From the NCBI RefSeq assembly GCF_003945545.1, contig NZ_CP029617.1:3235001-3299000 (forward strand): DNA of 64,000 bases, read 5' to 3'. Within the stretch, counting starts at the first letter, position 1. Each line of letters begins with the position of its first letter. The DNA comes from Streptomyces sp. WAC 01529. GTDB taxonomy: Bacteria > Actinomycetota > Actinomycetes > Streptomycetales > Streptomycetaceae. Shown piece after piece: positions 50,193 through 58,952 of the stretch. Under the pieces are notes generated by a model. That model did no database searches. It was given only the letters and a program-made list of their open reading frames with translations, and was not told the origin of the DNA. The position numbers and the translations under genes are program-made.

Positions 50193-52421
50193 ATGACGAT
50201 GCCCATGACCCCGCACGGAAGCGGCGACCTCACGGCCGCGCAGCCCACGCAGACCGCACACCCCGCGCACGGCCCCGCCCGCATCGGCCCCTACGAGATC
50301 TTCCAGCTGCTCGGCGAGGGCGGCATGGGCCGGGTCTTCCTTGCCAGGTCGCCCGGGTCGCGGCTGGTCGCCCTGAAGGTCATCCGGCCCGAGTACGCCG
50401 AGGCGCCCGACTTCCGCGGGCGCTTCCGGCGCGAGGCCGCCTCCGCGCGCCGGGTGAGCGGCTTCTTCACCCCGCCGGTGCTCGACGCGGACGCGGACGC
50501 CCCCCAGCCCTGGCTGGCCACGGCCTACGTCCCCGCGCCCTCGCTGCACGAGGTCGTACGTGCCTACGGGGTGCTGCCCGAGGCGGGCCTGCGGGCCCTG
50601 GGCACCGGCCTCGCGGAGGCGCTGCTCGCCATCCACGGCGCCGGGATCGTCCACCGCGACCTCAAGCCCGGCAACGTACTCATCGCCGGGGACGGGCCCC
50701 GCGTCATCGACTTCGGCATCAGCAGCGCGGTGGACGCCACGCAGGTGACGCGGACGGGCGCCGTGGTGGGCACGCCCGGTTTCATGGCGCCCGAGCAGAT
50801 CATGTCGAGCCGCGAGGCAGGACCGGCGGCCGACCTCTTCTCGCTGGGCTGCGTGCTGGTCTTCGCGGCCACCCGGCAGGGCCCCTTCGGCACCGGGGGA
50901 ACGGCCGACATCCTCTACCGGGCCGTCCACCACCCGCCCCGGCTGGACGGTGTCCCGGAGGCGTTGCAGCCGCTCATCGGCGCCTGTCTGGACAAGGACC
51001 CCGCCCGCAGGCCGCCCGCCGCGTCCGTGCTCGCCGCGCTCGGCGCCGCCGACCCGGCCGCCCTGCTCACCGAGGGCCTGCGCGAGGACCTGGCGCGCCG
51101 GGAGGCGCACGCCGCCGTGCTGGTGGCCGCGCCGCCCGTGCCCATGCTGTCCCTCGCCCCGCCCGTCGACCCGTTCGCCACTCCCGCCCCCAGGGGGCCG
51201 AGCCGCCGCAGGTTCCTGTGGATCGCCGCGGCCGGCACCACGGTCGCGGCGGGCGGCGGGGCCGCGGCGCTCGCCGGATGGCGCTCGGATCCCGACGCGC
51301 CCCCGGCCCGGAGCGGCGGCAGCAGCGCGGGCACCACCGGCCGGCCCGAACCGAAGGTCCCGGCAGGACCGAAGCCGCGCTGGTCGACCCCGCTGAAGAA
51401 GCTGGAGAGCGCGCAACTCCACCTCCTGGGCGACACGTTGGTGCACTGGGAGAAGCGTCGCGCGATCGCCTACGACACCGCGACCGGCAAGGAACGCTGG
51501 ACGGGTTCGCTGCGCACACCCTCCGACGTCTCGGGGGAACCGGAGTGGCTGGGCGTGCGGGGATCGACGCTGTTCGCCACGGCCTGGAGCGGCGAGCGCG
51601 GTTATCTGTTCGGCGTCGACTCCGCGGGCAAGCGGAAGTTCACCCACGTGGTCACCGAGCAGGGCGACGGCCAGTCCGCCGCCTTCGTCCACGACATCCT
51701 CTCCGTCGCCGGTTCGGTCGCCCTCGTCGGCACCAGCGGCAGCAGTGCGTACGGCGTGCTCGCCGTCGATCTCGGCTCGGGCAAGGTGCTGTGGTCGCGC
51801 AAGGTCAACGGCAGTGACTTCCAGGCGTACGCCGACGGGAGCCTCTGCTTCCTCCAGGACAACGGCACGCTCCTCGGCCTCGGCCTGCGCTCGGGCGCCG
51901 AGCGATGGAAGGTCCGTGACGTCATCAAACCCGGCGCCTATCCGGCCCTGTCCACCGACGGCGAGACCCTGCTCGTCTCCAGCACGAAAGTGCAGGCCTT
52001 CCGCGCCACCGACGGCAAGAAGCTGTGGACGGCGATCAACGAGACGACCACCATCAGCCCGGCCAGGGTCCGCGGTAAGCGGGCCTACGTCTACGACGGT
52101 CCCGGCACCGTGTTCGCCCTGGACATGCGGAACGGCAAACAGGTGTGGCACACGGCGAGCCCGGTGCACCTGACGACCACCGGCGGCGCCGACAGCCAGG
52201 GGCCGACCGTCTCCGCGTCCATGGTCGCCATCGCCACGTTCGCCACCGGTGACGTCCCGGGCTTCGTCGTCCTGCGCACCTCGGACGGCAAGCCGCTCTG
52301 GGCCCACCAGCCGTCCGGCAGGACCGGGGGCAAGCGCGAGTGGCTGCTCCAGATCTCCGGCAGCACGCTCTTCGCCGCGTCCGACACCACCCTTCACGCC
52401 TTCCGGAGCGACGCCTCGTGA
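50193..52421 (+). CDS. Transmembrane Ser/Thr protein kinase with PQQ-type repeat sensor
   Basis: About 742 residues; the first of three closely spaced ATGs is used, and the ribosome site is weak, which suggests coupling to the preceding gene. The kinase domain (33-285) is complete: GEGGMGRV (41-48), Lys62 in VALKVI, HRDLKPGN (154-161), DFG (173-175) and APEQ. After a proline-rich linker come SRRRF and a membrane helix (341-362). The outer part holds PQQ-like beta-propeller blades (AYDTATGKERWTG, AVDLGSGKVLWSR, ALDMRNGKQVWHT). The first part of the sensor follows a Gly/Ser stalk. It should phosphorylate cytoplasmic targets in response to an external ligand. Its TGA overlaps the start of the next kinase. 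Confidence 0.93.
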   Translation: MTMPMTPHGSGDLTAAQPTQTAHPAHGPARIGPYEIFQLLGEGGMGRVFLARSPGSRLVALKVIRPEYAEAPDFRGRFRREAASARRVSGFFTPPVLDADADAPQPWLATAYVPAPSLHEVVRAYGVLPEAGLRALGTGLAEALLAIHGAGIVHRDLKPGNVLIAGDGPRVIDFGISSAVDATQVTRTGAVVGTPGFMAPEQIMSSREAGPAADLFSLGCVLVFAATRQGPFGTGGTADILYRAVHHPPRLDGVPEALQPLIGACLDKDPARRPPAASVLAALGAADPAALLTEGLREDLARREAHAAVLVAAPPVPMLSLAPPVDPFATPAPRGPSRRRFLWIAAAGTTVAAGGGAAALAGWRSDPDAPPARSGGSSAGTTGRPEPKVPAGPKPRWSTPLKKLESAQLHLLGDTLVHWEKRRAIAYDTATGKERWTGSLRTPSDVSGEPEWLGVRGSTLFATAWSGERGYLFGVDSAGKRKFTHVVTEQGDGQSAAFVHDILSVAGSVALVGTSGSSAYGVLAVDLGSGKVLWSRKVNGSDFQAYADGSLCFLQDNGTLLGLGLRSGAERWKVRDVIKPGAYPALSTDGETLLVSSTKVQAFRATDGKKLWTAINETTTISPARVRGKRAYVYDGPGTVFALDMRNGKQVWHTASPVHLTTTGGADSQGPTVSASMVAIATFATGDVPGFVVLRTSDGKPLWAHQPSGRTGGKREWLLQISGSTLFAASDTTLHAFRSDAS

Positions 52422-54679
52422 CCACACCGCCTCCACCGCCCATGCCGCCGTCGGCGCCGACCCCCGCCACTCCGGCACCTTCCACGCCGACATCGCAGGC
52501 CGCGCCCCCCGCCTCGTACATCGGCCCCTACCGGGTGATCCGGGAACTCGGCGCGGGCGGCATGGGCCGCGTCCATCTCGCCGCGTCACGCAGCGGCCGC
52601 GCGGTGGCGGTCAAGGTCGTACGTCCCGAACTCGCCGCCGACCCCGACTTCCGCCGCCGCTTCAAGGCGGAGGTCGACGCCGCGCGCGCGGTCTCCGGCG
52701 CCTTCACCGCGCCGGTCGTGGACGCCGACCCCGAGGGCCCGCAGCCGTGGCTGGCCACCGCGTACATCCCCGGCCCCTCCCTCACCGAGGCGCTGGAGGC
52801 GCACGGGCCGATGCCCGAGCCCACCCTGCGCGTGCTCGGCGGCGGCCTTGCCGAGGCGCTGGGCGCGATCCACCGCGCCGGGCTCATCCACCGCGACCTC
52901 AAGCCGTCGAACATCCTGCTCACCCTCGACGGCCCCCGGGTCATCGACTTCGGCATCAGCCGGGCCGTCGACGGGACCGTCCTCACCGCCGAGGGCCAGG
53001 TCGCGGGGTCGCCCGGCTTCATGTCGCCCGAGCAGTCGAGGGGCGTCGAACTGACGCCCGCGTCCGACGTGTTCGCCTTCGGTGCCGTACTCGCCTTCGC
53101 CGCCACCGGCGTCCCGCCCTTCGGCACCGGCGCGGCCCACGCCCTGCTCTACCGGGCCGCGTACGAGGAGCCGCAGCTGCACGGCGTCCCGCACGGCCTG
53201 CTCGGCATCGTCACCGCGTGCCTCGACAAGGACCCCGCCCGCCGCCCCACCGTCGACCACCTCCAGGCCTGGCTGCGCCCGGAGACCACCGCGGGCTGGC
53301 TCGGCGCGGTCGAGCTTCAGGTGACCGAGGACCAGCGCACCCTTCAGGAAGCGCTGCGCGCCCCGCTGCTCAGCCGCCGCCGGCTGCTGACCGGCGGCGC
53401 CGCGCTCGCCGCGACGGCGGCGGCCGGGGGCACCGTCTGGTACCTGCGCTCGCGCGACGGGAACGGCGAGGGCGGCGGGGGCTCGGCCGCCACCCCCGAA
53501 CTCGACTGGTCCAAGGAGCTGTCGCAGCCCGCCATGTCCCTGAGCGCGGTGACCCGCTCCACGCTGCTGTGCACGCAGAAGGCCTCCGGCGCCTGCTTCG
53601 ACCGGGAGTCCGGCAAGCTTCTGTGGGAGGACCTGAGCGGCCAGAACACCGACGCCCTCACCGACGACAAGCGCGTATACACGGTACGTACGGACGGCAA
53701 GGTGCACGCTTTCGACGGCCGCTCCGGCAAGGAGGTGTGGGACGCCTCCCCGGCCGGGGACGGCGCGCCCAAGCTGGACCTCTCGGACGGCGACCTGGTC
53801 ATGACGGCGAGTGGCGGACGTTTCCAGGCCCTGGAGGCGTCGAGCGGCGAGGTGCGGTGGACCTCGCGCGACGTGAAGGAAGGGAGCATGGTCCTCGGCG
53901 TGACGCCGGCGGGCGCGCTGCTCGCCTGGGGCAGCGCGTCGAAGACGAATCCGGCCGCGATGCTCTCGGGCTTCTCCGCCCTCGACCGGGAGACGGGCGA
54001 CCGCATATGGGCGAAGGACCTCGTCACCCTGTACGCGCCGGACGGGAGCAGGGGCGAGCCCAAGTCCAAGGCCAAGCCCACGGGCAAGGTTAGGAGCAAG
54101 GTGCTCTACGCCATCGACGCCGACATGAAGCTGCTGGCGATCGACCCCGACAACGGCAAGACCCGCTGGAGCGAACCCACCCGACTCCCGCCGACGAACA
54201 GTGAGATCCTCGGCTTCACCGGGGCCCTGAGCCTGCTCGGCGACACCCTGTTCTGCTACCCGAGCACCAACTTCGGCGGCTCGACCCGCGGCCTGCTCAC
54301 CGCCTTCGACCCGGAGTCGGGCAAGACCCGGTGGACGGTCCAGACGGCCGCGCGCGGCGAACGCGGTTACGCACGGGTCGACGGGACCGTCTGCTACCTG
54401 GACAAGAAGGTCCTGCACGGAATCGACGCCAGGACCGGCGCGAGACGCTGGAAGGCGGGCGCGGGCCTGGCCGGCCTGACCCTCGCGGGCGCCCTGGGCG
54501 GACTCTTCCTCGCGGCGGGCAAGAAGGGGCTGTACGGCTTCCACGCCGAGACCGGCAAACAGGTCTGGCACTACCGCGCCACGGGCGGCTCCGGCTCCTG
54601 GTCGACGATCCCGCTCGGCGACCACCTGTACGCGACCTGGTCGGGCAAGCTCTTCCGTTTCTCGGTGCCGAAGGCATAG
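52418..54679 (+). CDS. Second transmembrane Ser/Thr protein kinase with PQQ-type repeat sensor
   Basis: About 753 residues. GTG 52418 overlaps the preceding TGA as GTGA, with GGAG 12 bases before. A proline-rich start precedes the kinase domain (37-285): GAGGMGRV (45-52), Lys66 in VAVKVV, HRDLKPSN (158-165), DFG (177-179) and SPEQ. A membrane helix (LLTGGAALAATAAAGGTVWYL) leads to an outer PQQ-type propeller (CFDRESGKLLWED, AFDGRSGKEVWDA, AFDPESGKTRWTV, GFHAETGKQVWHY). It is a tandem paralogue of the upstream kinase with a diverged sensor, so the pair may sense different ligands or form a heteromer. Confidence 0.93.
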   Translation: MTTPPPPPMPPSAPTPATPAPSTPTSQAAPPASYIGPYRVIRELGAGGMGRVHLAASRSGRAVAVKVVRPELAADPDFRRRFKAEVDAARAVSGAFTAPVVDADPEGPQPWLATAYIPGPSLTEALEAHGPMPEPTLRVLGGGLAEALGAIHRAGLIHRDLKPSNILLTLDGPRVIDFGISRAVDGTVLTAEGQVAGSPGFMSPEQSRGVELTPASDVFAFGAVLAFAATGVPPFGTGAAHALLYRAAYEEPQLHGVPHGLLGIVTACLDKDPARRPTVDHLQAWLRPETTAGWLGAVELQVTEDQRTLQEALRAPLLSRRRLLTGGAALAATAAAGGTVWYLRSRDGNGEGGGGSAATPELDWSKELSQPAMSLSAVTRSTLLCTQKASGACFDRESGKLLWEDLSGQNTDALTDDKRVYTVRTDGKVHAFDGRSGKEVWDASPAGDGAPKLDLSDGDLVMTASGGRFQALEASSGEVRWTSRDVKEGSMVLGVTPAGALLAWGSASKTNPAAMLSGFSALDRETGDRIWAKDLVTLYAPDGSRGEPKSKAKPTGKVRSKVLYAIDADMKLLAIDPDNGKTRWSEPTRLPPTNSEILGFTGALSLLGDTLFCYPSTNFGGSTRGLLTAFDPESGKTRWTVQTAARGERGYARVDGTVCYLDKKVLHGIDARTGARRWKAGAGLAGLTLAGALGGLFLAAGKKGLYGFHAETGKQVWHYRATGGSGSWSTIPLGDHLYATWSGKLFRFSVPKA

Positions 54680-54888
54680 CGGGCCCCCCGGCCCGGGCGG
54701 TCGGCAATTCGGTGGTGGGCGTACCGGACGGGGCCTATCGTGTCGATCATGTACTCGACCCTGCACAACTGGCAGTCCCTGCGCATCCGTTCGGCGTCCC
54801 GGACTCGGTGCTGACCCGAGCGTTCCGTCGGCACCTGGTCATCCGCGCACGTACACCGTTCGCCTCAGGATGACGAGGACTCCTCACC
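54680..54888. other. 209-bp intergenic region without a supported gene
   Basis: Contains short open frames on both strands but none with coding-like third-position bias or family similarity; a 21-codon frame from ATG 54750 is probably chance. A GGGCCCCCCGGCCCG stretch right after the kinase stop may act as a weak terminator. Confidence 0.4.
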
Positions 54889-55767
54889 ATGCGCATCACC
54901 GCACACCCCACCTTCGTATTCGTTCCCGGCGGGTCCAGCAATGCCCGCGCCTGGGGGCCGTTGCAGAACGAGCTGGCCCTGCTCGGTCACCGTTCGTACG
55001 CCGTCGACCTGCCCGGCCACGGCGACCACGCCGACCACCCGGCCGCCTACTACCGCCAGCCGCAGGACCTCGCGGCACTGGCCACCGCGCCCTCCCCGAT
55101 GCGCGGCATCACGCTGCGGGACAACGTGCGCCACGTGGTCGACGTCCTGCACCGGCTCGCCCCGTCCGGGCCCCTGGTCCTGGCGGGCAACAGCTTCGGC
55201 GGCCTGACCGTCACCGCCGTCGCCAACGCCGTGCCCGAACTCCTCGACCGCGTCGTTTACCTCTCCGCGGTCTGCCTCAGTGACTCGGCGATGGTCACCG
55301 AGAAGTGGGACGTCCTCGACGACAACTTGCTGGACGCCGCGGCAGCACACATCACCGTGCCGCACTCGGGGGATCCGGGAGTGGCGCGGCTCAACTGGCG
55401 TGCCGCGCACACCGACCCCGTACTGTTCGCACAGCTCAAGACCGCCGTCATGGCCGACTCCACCGACCACCAGTTCCGGATGCTGCTCGACTCCATGGAC
55501 CCGGACGAAAACTATGCGGTACTGGAGGAAGGCGCGGTGGCCCGGGCCGGGCAATGGGGCAAGGTGCCGCACACCTTCGTACGTCTCACCGAAGACCTGA
55601 GCATCCCCCCGGCCGTCCAGGACTACATGATCCGCAAGGCCGACGAACTGACCCCGGAGAACCCGTTCGACGTCCGTGCGCTGGCCACGTCACACGTCGG
55701 ATACTTCAGCCGCCCACACCTCTTCGCGGCGCTGCTGGCCGAACTGGTCCAGGCGGAGTCGATGTAA
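54889..55767 (+). CDS. Alpha/beta hydrolase (esterase/lactonase-like)
   Basis: A 292-residue protein with AGGATGACGAGG upstream of ATG 54889. The fold opens TFVFVPGGSSNARAWGPLQNEL, then SYAVDLPGHGDHAD, the elbow VLAGNSFGGLTVTAVA (G-N-S-F-G-G) and a late TSHVGYFSRPHLFAALL that supplies the histidine. There is no signal peptide. The H-I-V-Y-L-S-A-type segment (DRVVYLSAVCL) resembles hydrolases of the hydroxynitrile-lyase/methylesterase group. The substrate is unknown. It is convergent with the RpiR regulator, only 17 bases apart. Confidence 0.88.
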   Translation: MRITAHPTFVFVPGGSSNARAWGPLQNELALLGHRSYAVDLPGHGDHADHPAAYYRQPQDLAALATAPSPMRGITLRDNVRHVVDVLHRLAPSGPLVLAGNSFGGLTVTAVANAVPELLDRVVYLSAVCLSDSAMVTEKWDVLDDNLLDAAAAHITVPHSGDPGVARLNWRAAHTDPVLFAQLKTAVMADSTDHQFRMLLDSMDPDENYAVLEEGAVARAGQWGKVPHTFVRLTEDLSIPPAVQDYMIRKADELTPENPFDVRALATSHVGYFSRPHLFAALLAELVQAESM

Positions 55768-55784
55768 GCGGCTGGCGCGGCCCC

Positions 55785-56618
55785 TCACTCCACGAACAAC
55801 CCCCGCGCCGCCGCCCCCGCGTCGAACTCCTCCAGGCGGGCCTGCGCGTCCGGGAGGCCGTCGCACATGGTTTCCAGGAGGACGCGGCCCAGCAGCATCG
55901 GGGCGCACGCGGTGTCGAAGGCGAGGCCCGTGCCGACCGCCGCCGGGAGCAGGAGGTGGGAGTACGCGGCCACCGGGGCGAACGGGGAGTCCGCCACCGT
56001 GACCACCGTCAGGCCCGCCTCCCTCGCGTGGGCCAGCGCGTCCACGACCTCACGGGGGTGGCGCGGGAGCGCGAAGCACAGGAGCGCCGTGGCGCCCGCG
56101 CGGACCGCCGCGTCGATGCGGTCGGTCAGCATCGTGCCGCCCTCGTGGAGGAGGCGCACGTCGGGGTGGACCTTCGCGGCGAAGTACGAGAAGCCGTACG
56201 CCTGGGAGGCGGCGGCCCGCAGGCCGAGGACGGGGAGGGGGCGGGAGGCGGCGAGGAGGCGGCCCGCCCGCTCCACCGGCGCCGGGTCCGCGAGGGCGTC
56301 CGCGAGGTGGCGGAGGTTCGCGATCTCCGCCTCGACCGCCTGCTGGTATTCGTTGAGGGAGTCCTCGACCGCCGTCTCGGCGGGCGCCACGTCCCGCAGG
56401 TGTCTGCGCAGGGCCGGATAGCCGTCGAAGCCGAGCGCCACCGCGAAGCGGGTGACCGAGGGCTGGCTCACCCCGGCGAGCTCGGCCAGTTCGACGCTGG
56501 AGAGGAAGGGGACGTCCGCCGCCCGCCGCACCATGCAGTGCGCGATGCGCCGCTGCGTGGGCGTGAGCCGGTGGCCCTCGAAGAGCGCTTGCAGTCGCGC
56601 GGCAGGGCTGTCCGTCAT
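55785..56618 (-). CDS. MurR/RpiR family transcriptional regulator
   Basis: A 277-residue protein. Residues 10-75 form the RpiR helix-turn-helix (LTPTQRRIAHCMVRRAADVPFLSSVELAELAGVSQPSVTRFAVALGFDGYPALRRHL). The C-terminal SIS domain (about 115-250) has VLGLRAAASQAYGFSYFAAKV and ALLCFALPRHPREVVDAL...VVTVADSPFAPV, which would bind a sugar phosphate or related ligand. It is divergent from the NCS1 permease gene across about 150 bases, so control of nucleobase or hydantoin uptake is the simplest guess. That target is inferred from position only. Confidence 0.92.
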   Translation of the reverse strand: MTDSPAARLQALFEGHRLTPTQRRIAHCMVRRAADVPFLSSVELAELAGVSQPSVTRFAVALGFDGYPALRRHLRDVAPAETAVEDSLNEYQQAVEAEIANLRHLADALADPAPVERAGRLLAASRPLPVLGLRAAASQAYGFSYFAAKVHPDVRLLHEGGTMLTDRIDAAVRAGATALLCFALPRHPREVVDALAHAREAGLTVVTVADSPFAPVAAYSHLLLPAAVGTGLAFDTACAPMLLGRVLLETMCDGLPDAQARLEEFDAGAAARGLFVE

Positions 56619-56686
56619 GCCGTCCCCCTCAGGATGTCCGTACCCACGGTCGTACTCATGGCCCCTCCTCGATCAGACGCCAGGTA

Positions 56687-56692
56687 TTGACA
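56687..56692 (+). promoter_or_regulatory. Consensus -35 box upstream of the NCS1 permease
   Basis: TTGACA at 56687-56692 is a perfect -35 hexamer; the matching -10 would fall near 56710-56716 (AACTCT, weak), placing the transcript start near 56723. AGGT and ACCT at 7-base spacing flank the box (56682-56696) and may be a regulator site. Confidence 0.45.
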
Positions 56693-56766
56693 ACCTATTC
56701 AGCCAGCAAGAACTCTGCATGACGATATACAGCCGGGCAAGGGACTCCCAGGGAGAGTGGGCCGGT

Positions 56767-58194
56767 ATGGCAGCTGAGGACCTGGTGGAGCGGCGCTCCA
56801 TCGACGTCGTCCCGGACGACGAACGGCACGGCACGGCGTTCAGCCAGTTCACGCTCTGGCTCGGCGCCAACCTCCAGATCACCGCGGTCGTCACGGGCGC
56901 CCTCGCCGTCGTCTTCGGCGGCGACGTGGTGTGGTCGCTCGTCGGCCTCGTCCTCGGCAATCTGCTCGGCGGCGCGGTGATGGCGCTGCACTCGGCGCAG
57001 GGGCCGAGGCTCGGACTGCCGCAGATGATCCAGTCCCGCGCCCAGTTCGGCGTGAAGGGCGCGGTCGTACCGCTCCTGCTCGTCATCCTCATGTACGTCG
57101 GCTTCTTCGCGAGCGGCAGTGTCCTCGCCGGACAGGCCACGGCCCGGCTGACGCACACGGACGACACCACCGGCATCATCGTCTTCGCCGTCGTCACGGC
57201 GGTGATGGCGGCGGTCGGCTACCGCGTCATCCACGCGCTCGGCCGGGTGGCGAGCGTGATCTGCGCGCTCGCCTTCGTCTATCTCGGCATACGGCTCGTG
57301 GAGCGCGTGGACATGGGCGCCCTGCTCTCCGACGCCCACTTCGACCTGCCGGTCTTCCTGCTCGCCGTCTCCCTCTCGGCGTCCTGGCAGCTCGCCTTCG
57401 GCCCGTACGTCGCGGACTACTCGCGCTATCTGCCGCGGACGACCTCGGCGAAGGCGACGTTCTGGTGGACCCTGTCGGGCTCGGCGCTCGGCTCGCAGTG
57501 GTCGATGACGTTCGGGGTGCTGGTCGCGGCGAGCGCGGGCGACGCCTTCCTCACCCACCAGGTCGGCTACGTCGTCGGCCTCGGCGGCACCGGCCTCATC
57601 GCCTCCTTCCTGTACTTCGTGATCGCGCTCGGCAAGCTGACCATCAACGTGCTCAACACCTACGGCGGCTTCATGTCGATGGTGACCACCGTCAGCGGCT
57701 TCCGGGGCCAGCGGGTGCTCGGGCCGCGCGGGCGGGCCGCGTACATCGCCGTGATCATGCTGGCGGGCACGGCGGTCGCGCTGCTCGGCAAGGACAGCTT
57801 CCTGACGTCCTTCAAGGACTTCCTGCTGTTCCTGCTGACCTTCTTCACGCCCTGGTCGGCGATCAACCTCATCGACTACTACCTGATCTCCCGCGAGCGG
57901 TACGACATCCCCGCCCTCTTCGACCCCCACGGCCGCTACGGCGCCTGGCGCTGGGACGCCCTCGTGGTCTACGGCGTGGGCCTGCTCGCCCAACTGCCCT
58001 TCCTCGTCACGCACTTCTACACGGGCCCGCTCGTCGCCCCGCTGGGCGGCGCCGACATCTCGTGGATGGTGGGCCTCGTGGTGCCCGCGGTGCTCTACTG
58101 GGCCCTGGCCAGGCGCGATGCCCTCACGCCTGGGGCTGGGCCCCGGACGGAAAGGGGGGTTACCCCCAGCGCGAAGGAGGCCCCGGCGCCGTAA
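56767..58194 (+). CDS. NCS1-family nucleobase/cytosine-type permease
   Basis: About 475 residues. ATG 56767 is preferred over ATG 56719: GGGAGAG precedes it, the codons between the two ATGs lack the usual G/C third bases (ATA, GCA, GGA), and a -35 box at 56687 would start transcription after 56719. The NCS1 pattern is clear: RHGTAFSQFTLWLGANLQITAVVTGA, ALHSAQGPRLGLPQMIQSRAQFGVKGA, SWQLAFGPYVADYSRYLP, and FFTPWSAINLIDYYLISRERYDI. About 12 membrane helices. It should import cytosine, a purine, allantoin or hydantoin with a cation. It is divergent from an RpiR regulator. Confidence 0.92.
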   Translation: MAAEDLVERRSIDVVPDDERHGTAFSQFTLWLGANLQITAVVTGALAVVFGGDVVWSLVGLVLGNLLGGAVMALHSAQGPRLGLPQMIQSRAQFGVKGAVVPLLLVILMYVGFFASGSVLAGQATARLTHTDDTTGIIVFAVVTAVMAAVGYRVIHALGRVASVICALAFVYLGIRLVERVDMGALLSDAHFDLPVFLLAVSLSASWQLAFGPYVADYSRYLPRTTSAKATFWWTLSGSALGSQWSMTFGVLVAASAGDAFLTHQVGYVVGLGGTGLIASFLYFVIALGKLTINVLNTYGGFMSMVTTVSGFRGQRVLGPRGRAAYIAVIMLAGTAVALLGKDSFLTSFKDFLLFLLTFFTPWSAINLIDYYLISRERYDIPALFDPHGRYGAWRWDALVVYGVGLLAQLPFLVTHFYTGPLVAPLGGADISWMVGLVVPAVLYWALARRDALTPGAGPRTERGVTPSAKEAPAP

Positions 58195-58205
58195 CGTAGC
58201 CGGGT

Positions 58206-58622
58206 ATGGACGCCCGTGACGCCGAACTCAAGGCCGACCTCAAGAAGGAACTCGACGCCACTCTGCACGCCCGCAGAGAGCTGGGCGAGGAGTACGACGC
58301 CGCCTTGGTCGACTCGTTCCTCGGGAAGATCGAGCAGCGCGTGGACGGCACGATAGACCGCCGTATGCGCCGCCACCTCGCAGAGCAGCAGATGGTCGTC
58401 GCCCGCGGCGCCCGCTCGCCCGGCAGCCCCCTGGACTCGTGGAGCGAGCGGTACGGCTTCGGCGTGCTCTCGCTGATCCTCGCCGTCCCGCTCTCCGCGA
58501 TCGGCGCGGTCAACGGCGGCCTGACCGGCCTCCTGGTGACCTGGGCCGGCATCTTCGGCGTCAACGCGGTCCACGCCAACAGAGACCGCAAGCCCCGCCC
58601 CACCACAGAATGGGACGACTGA
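58206..58622 (+). CDS. Small integral membrane protein of unknown function
   Basis: A 138-residue protein beginning 11 bases after the permease stop. The first 70 residues are highly charged and probably helical (LKADLKKELDATLHARRELGEEY, IEQRVDGTIDRRMRRHLAEQQ). Two adjacent hydrophobic helices (FGVLSLILAVPLSAIGAV and GLTGLLVTWAGIFGVNAVHA) are followed by a short polar tail. This layout (N-terminal coiled region plus helical hairpin) is common among uncharacterised actinobacterial proteins. A palindromic repeat begins at its stop codon. Confidence 0.8.
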   Translation: MDARDAELKADLKKELDATLHARRELGEEYDAALVDSFLGKIEQRVDGTIDRRMRRHLAEQQMVVARGARSPGSPLDSWSERYGFGVLSLILAVPLSAIGAVNGGLTGLLVTWAGIFGVNAVHANRDRKPRPTTEWDD

Positions 58623-58660
58623 GCGCCCCGTAAGGGGCGCGGGGAACGGCGCGAGCAACC
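58623..58660. repeat. Palindromic repeat family copy
   Basis: GCGCCCC (58623-58629) pairs with GGGGCGC (58634-58640) and continues into GGGGAACGGCGCGAGCAACC, the family's core. Immediately after the stop codon of the small membrane protein gene, it could end that transcript. Confidence 0.85.
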
Positions 58661-58952
58661 ACAACGCACCCGCGGAGAAGAACCGCCCACCCAGCGGAGC
58701 GCTATCGCGGGGACCGCCGCACCCCCGGCAAGCCAGGGGGCGGGACGACGGCGATCCCCGCGAGGGACGCGGGCCAGGTCAGGGCCGGGCCACGTCCCGG
58801 CGTCCATGGAGGTCCGGGAGCCGCTCCGGAGTTCCTGACGCCGACAACCACCAATGTGCCGGAGCAGTGTTAAGCGGGTGCTGCGCGCACATGTCGCGCT
58901 CGTACCACTTCCGCGAAGTCCCGCCCACGGCCCCGGCCCACGCCCCCGGCGC
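58661..58952. other. Intergenic remainder without a supported gene
   Basis: Between the repeat and the stop of cystathionine beta-synthase (convergent). I see no frame with family similarity, no ribosome site with a plausible start, and no clear hairpin; it may be remnant or spacer DNA. Confidence 0.4.

Noticed and set aside
54331..54873. Plus-strand frame running past the second kinase stop
   Set aside because: It is the wrong frame of the kinase gene, and the part beyond 54680 has no similarity or start signal.
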